A stretch of 64,000 bases of DNA, from positions 2,511,501 to 2,575,500 of the forward strand of contig CP064972.1 in assembly GCA_016699405.1 (NCBI GenBank). The letters are read 5' to 3'. The stretch is from Holophagales bacterium (GTDB taxonomy: Bacteria > Acidobacteriota > Thermoanaerobaculia > Multivoradales > JAGPDF01). Each line of letters opens with the position of its first letter. Position 1 is the first letter of the stretch. The position numbers were made by a program, and so were the translations under genes. The notes beneath the pieces are model-generated. The model was given only the letters and a program-made list of their open reading frames with translations, did no database searches and was not told the origin of the DNA. Below are positions 61,450 through 64,000 of this stretch, piece by piece.

Positions 61450-61677
61450 GCGCAGTCCTCTCGTCGGGGCCTCCGGTTCTATCACCTCTGGGGCCCGAAT
61501 CGTCCGCATCGACACCGCGGTCCGTCCGGACCGGTCGCTGGCTGGGCCGCTACTTTGGCGCAAATCGCGGCGAGAGAAGGCCTTCGGCGAGGACGTCCGG
61601 GGCCGGTGGGCTCTCGTCGTCGCGCCGGCTGAGGACCGAGTCGGGGCCGATCCCGACTGCTAGACTTCCCCCCCGAC

Positions 61678-64000
<2,323 letters not shown>

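Overview
The window is high-GC bacterial chromosomal DNA with dense, mostly short operons. It contains no rRNA, tRNA, CRISPR array, insertion sequence or phage block that I can recognise. An ECF sigma factor of the acidobacterial type is translationally coupled to a transmembrane Ser/Thr kinase with TPRs. There are many secreted beta-helix and propeller proteins, DUF11/IPTL-CTERM and CSLREA domains, and frequent GTG and TTG starts. Together these suggest an Acidobacteriota genome, perhaps Thermoanaerobaculia-like. The phylum is an inference from gene content, not from a marker gene.

Layout. 1-5.8 kb: 5' end of ettA, an outer-membrane beta-barrel candidate, a DUF3617-like protein, the kinase/ECF sigma pair and a DUF1801 protein. 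5.9-22.5 kb is rich in secreted proteins: two beta-helix proteins, a DUF4388 protein, an MIO-type aromatic ammonia-lyase with Ala-Cys-Gly in place of Ala-Ser-Gly, two tandem paralogous secreted proteins, a large extracellular nuclease, a Rieske/ferric-reductase-like fusion with two tiny membrane partners, and a propeller/kelch protein. 22.6-30.6 kb: an MBL-fold hydrolase, a VOC protein, a decayed response-regulator/esterase locus, a DUF11/IPTL-CTERM protein, a methyltransferase and a DUF1444 lipoprotein. 30.9-33.4 kb is a periplasmic thiol-redox operon (VKOR-thioredoxin fusion, Cys-rich OmpA-like protein, TlpA-like protein). 33.4-39.9 kb holds small membrane, VOC, epimerase and TlpA-like genes. 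40-46.9 kb: a class III aminotransferase interrupted by an in-frame TGA, an alpha/beta hydrolase, a methyltransferase, an AmpG-like MFS permease and GNAT genes. 47-56 kb: a dihaem cytochrome c, lipase-like hydrolases, a probable halohydrin dehalogenase, a PD40 protein and a class C serine hydrolase. 56-64 kb: a HELQH-containing protein, DUF6011, DUF1203, a quinone-reductase-like MDR and the 5' three quarters of carB.

Two features tie the window together. First, a dispersed intergenic palindromic repeat (core AAGTGCCTGGCACC or its complement) occurs about 18 times between 17.3 and 61 kb, and one copy supplies the 3' end and stop codon of the Rieske fusion gene. Second, four otherwise unrelated secreted proteins share a short C-terminal tag of the form [FL]x[DE]G[FL]E[ST]G-x(4)-W, which looks like an uncharacterised sorting or processing signal.
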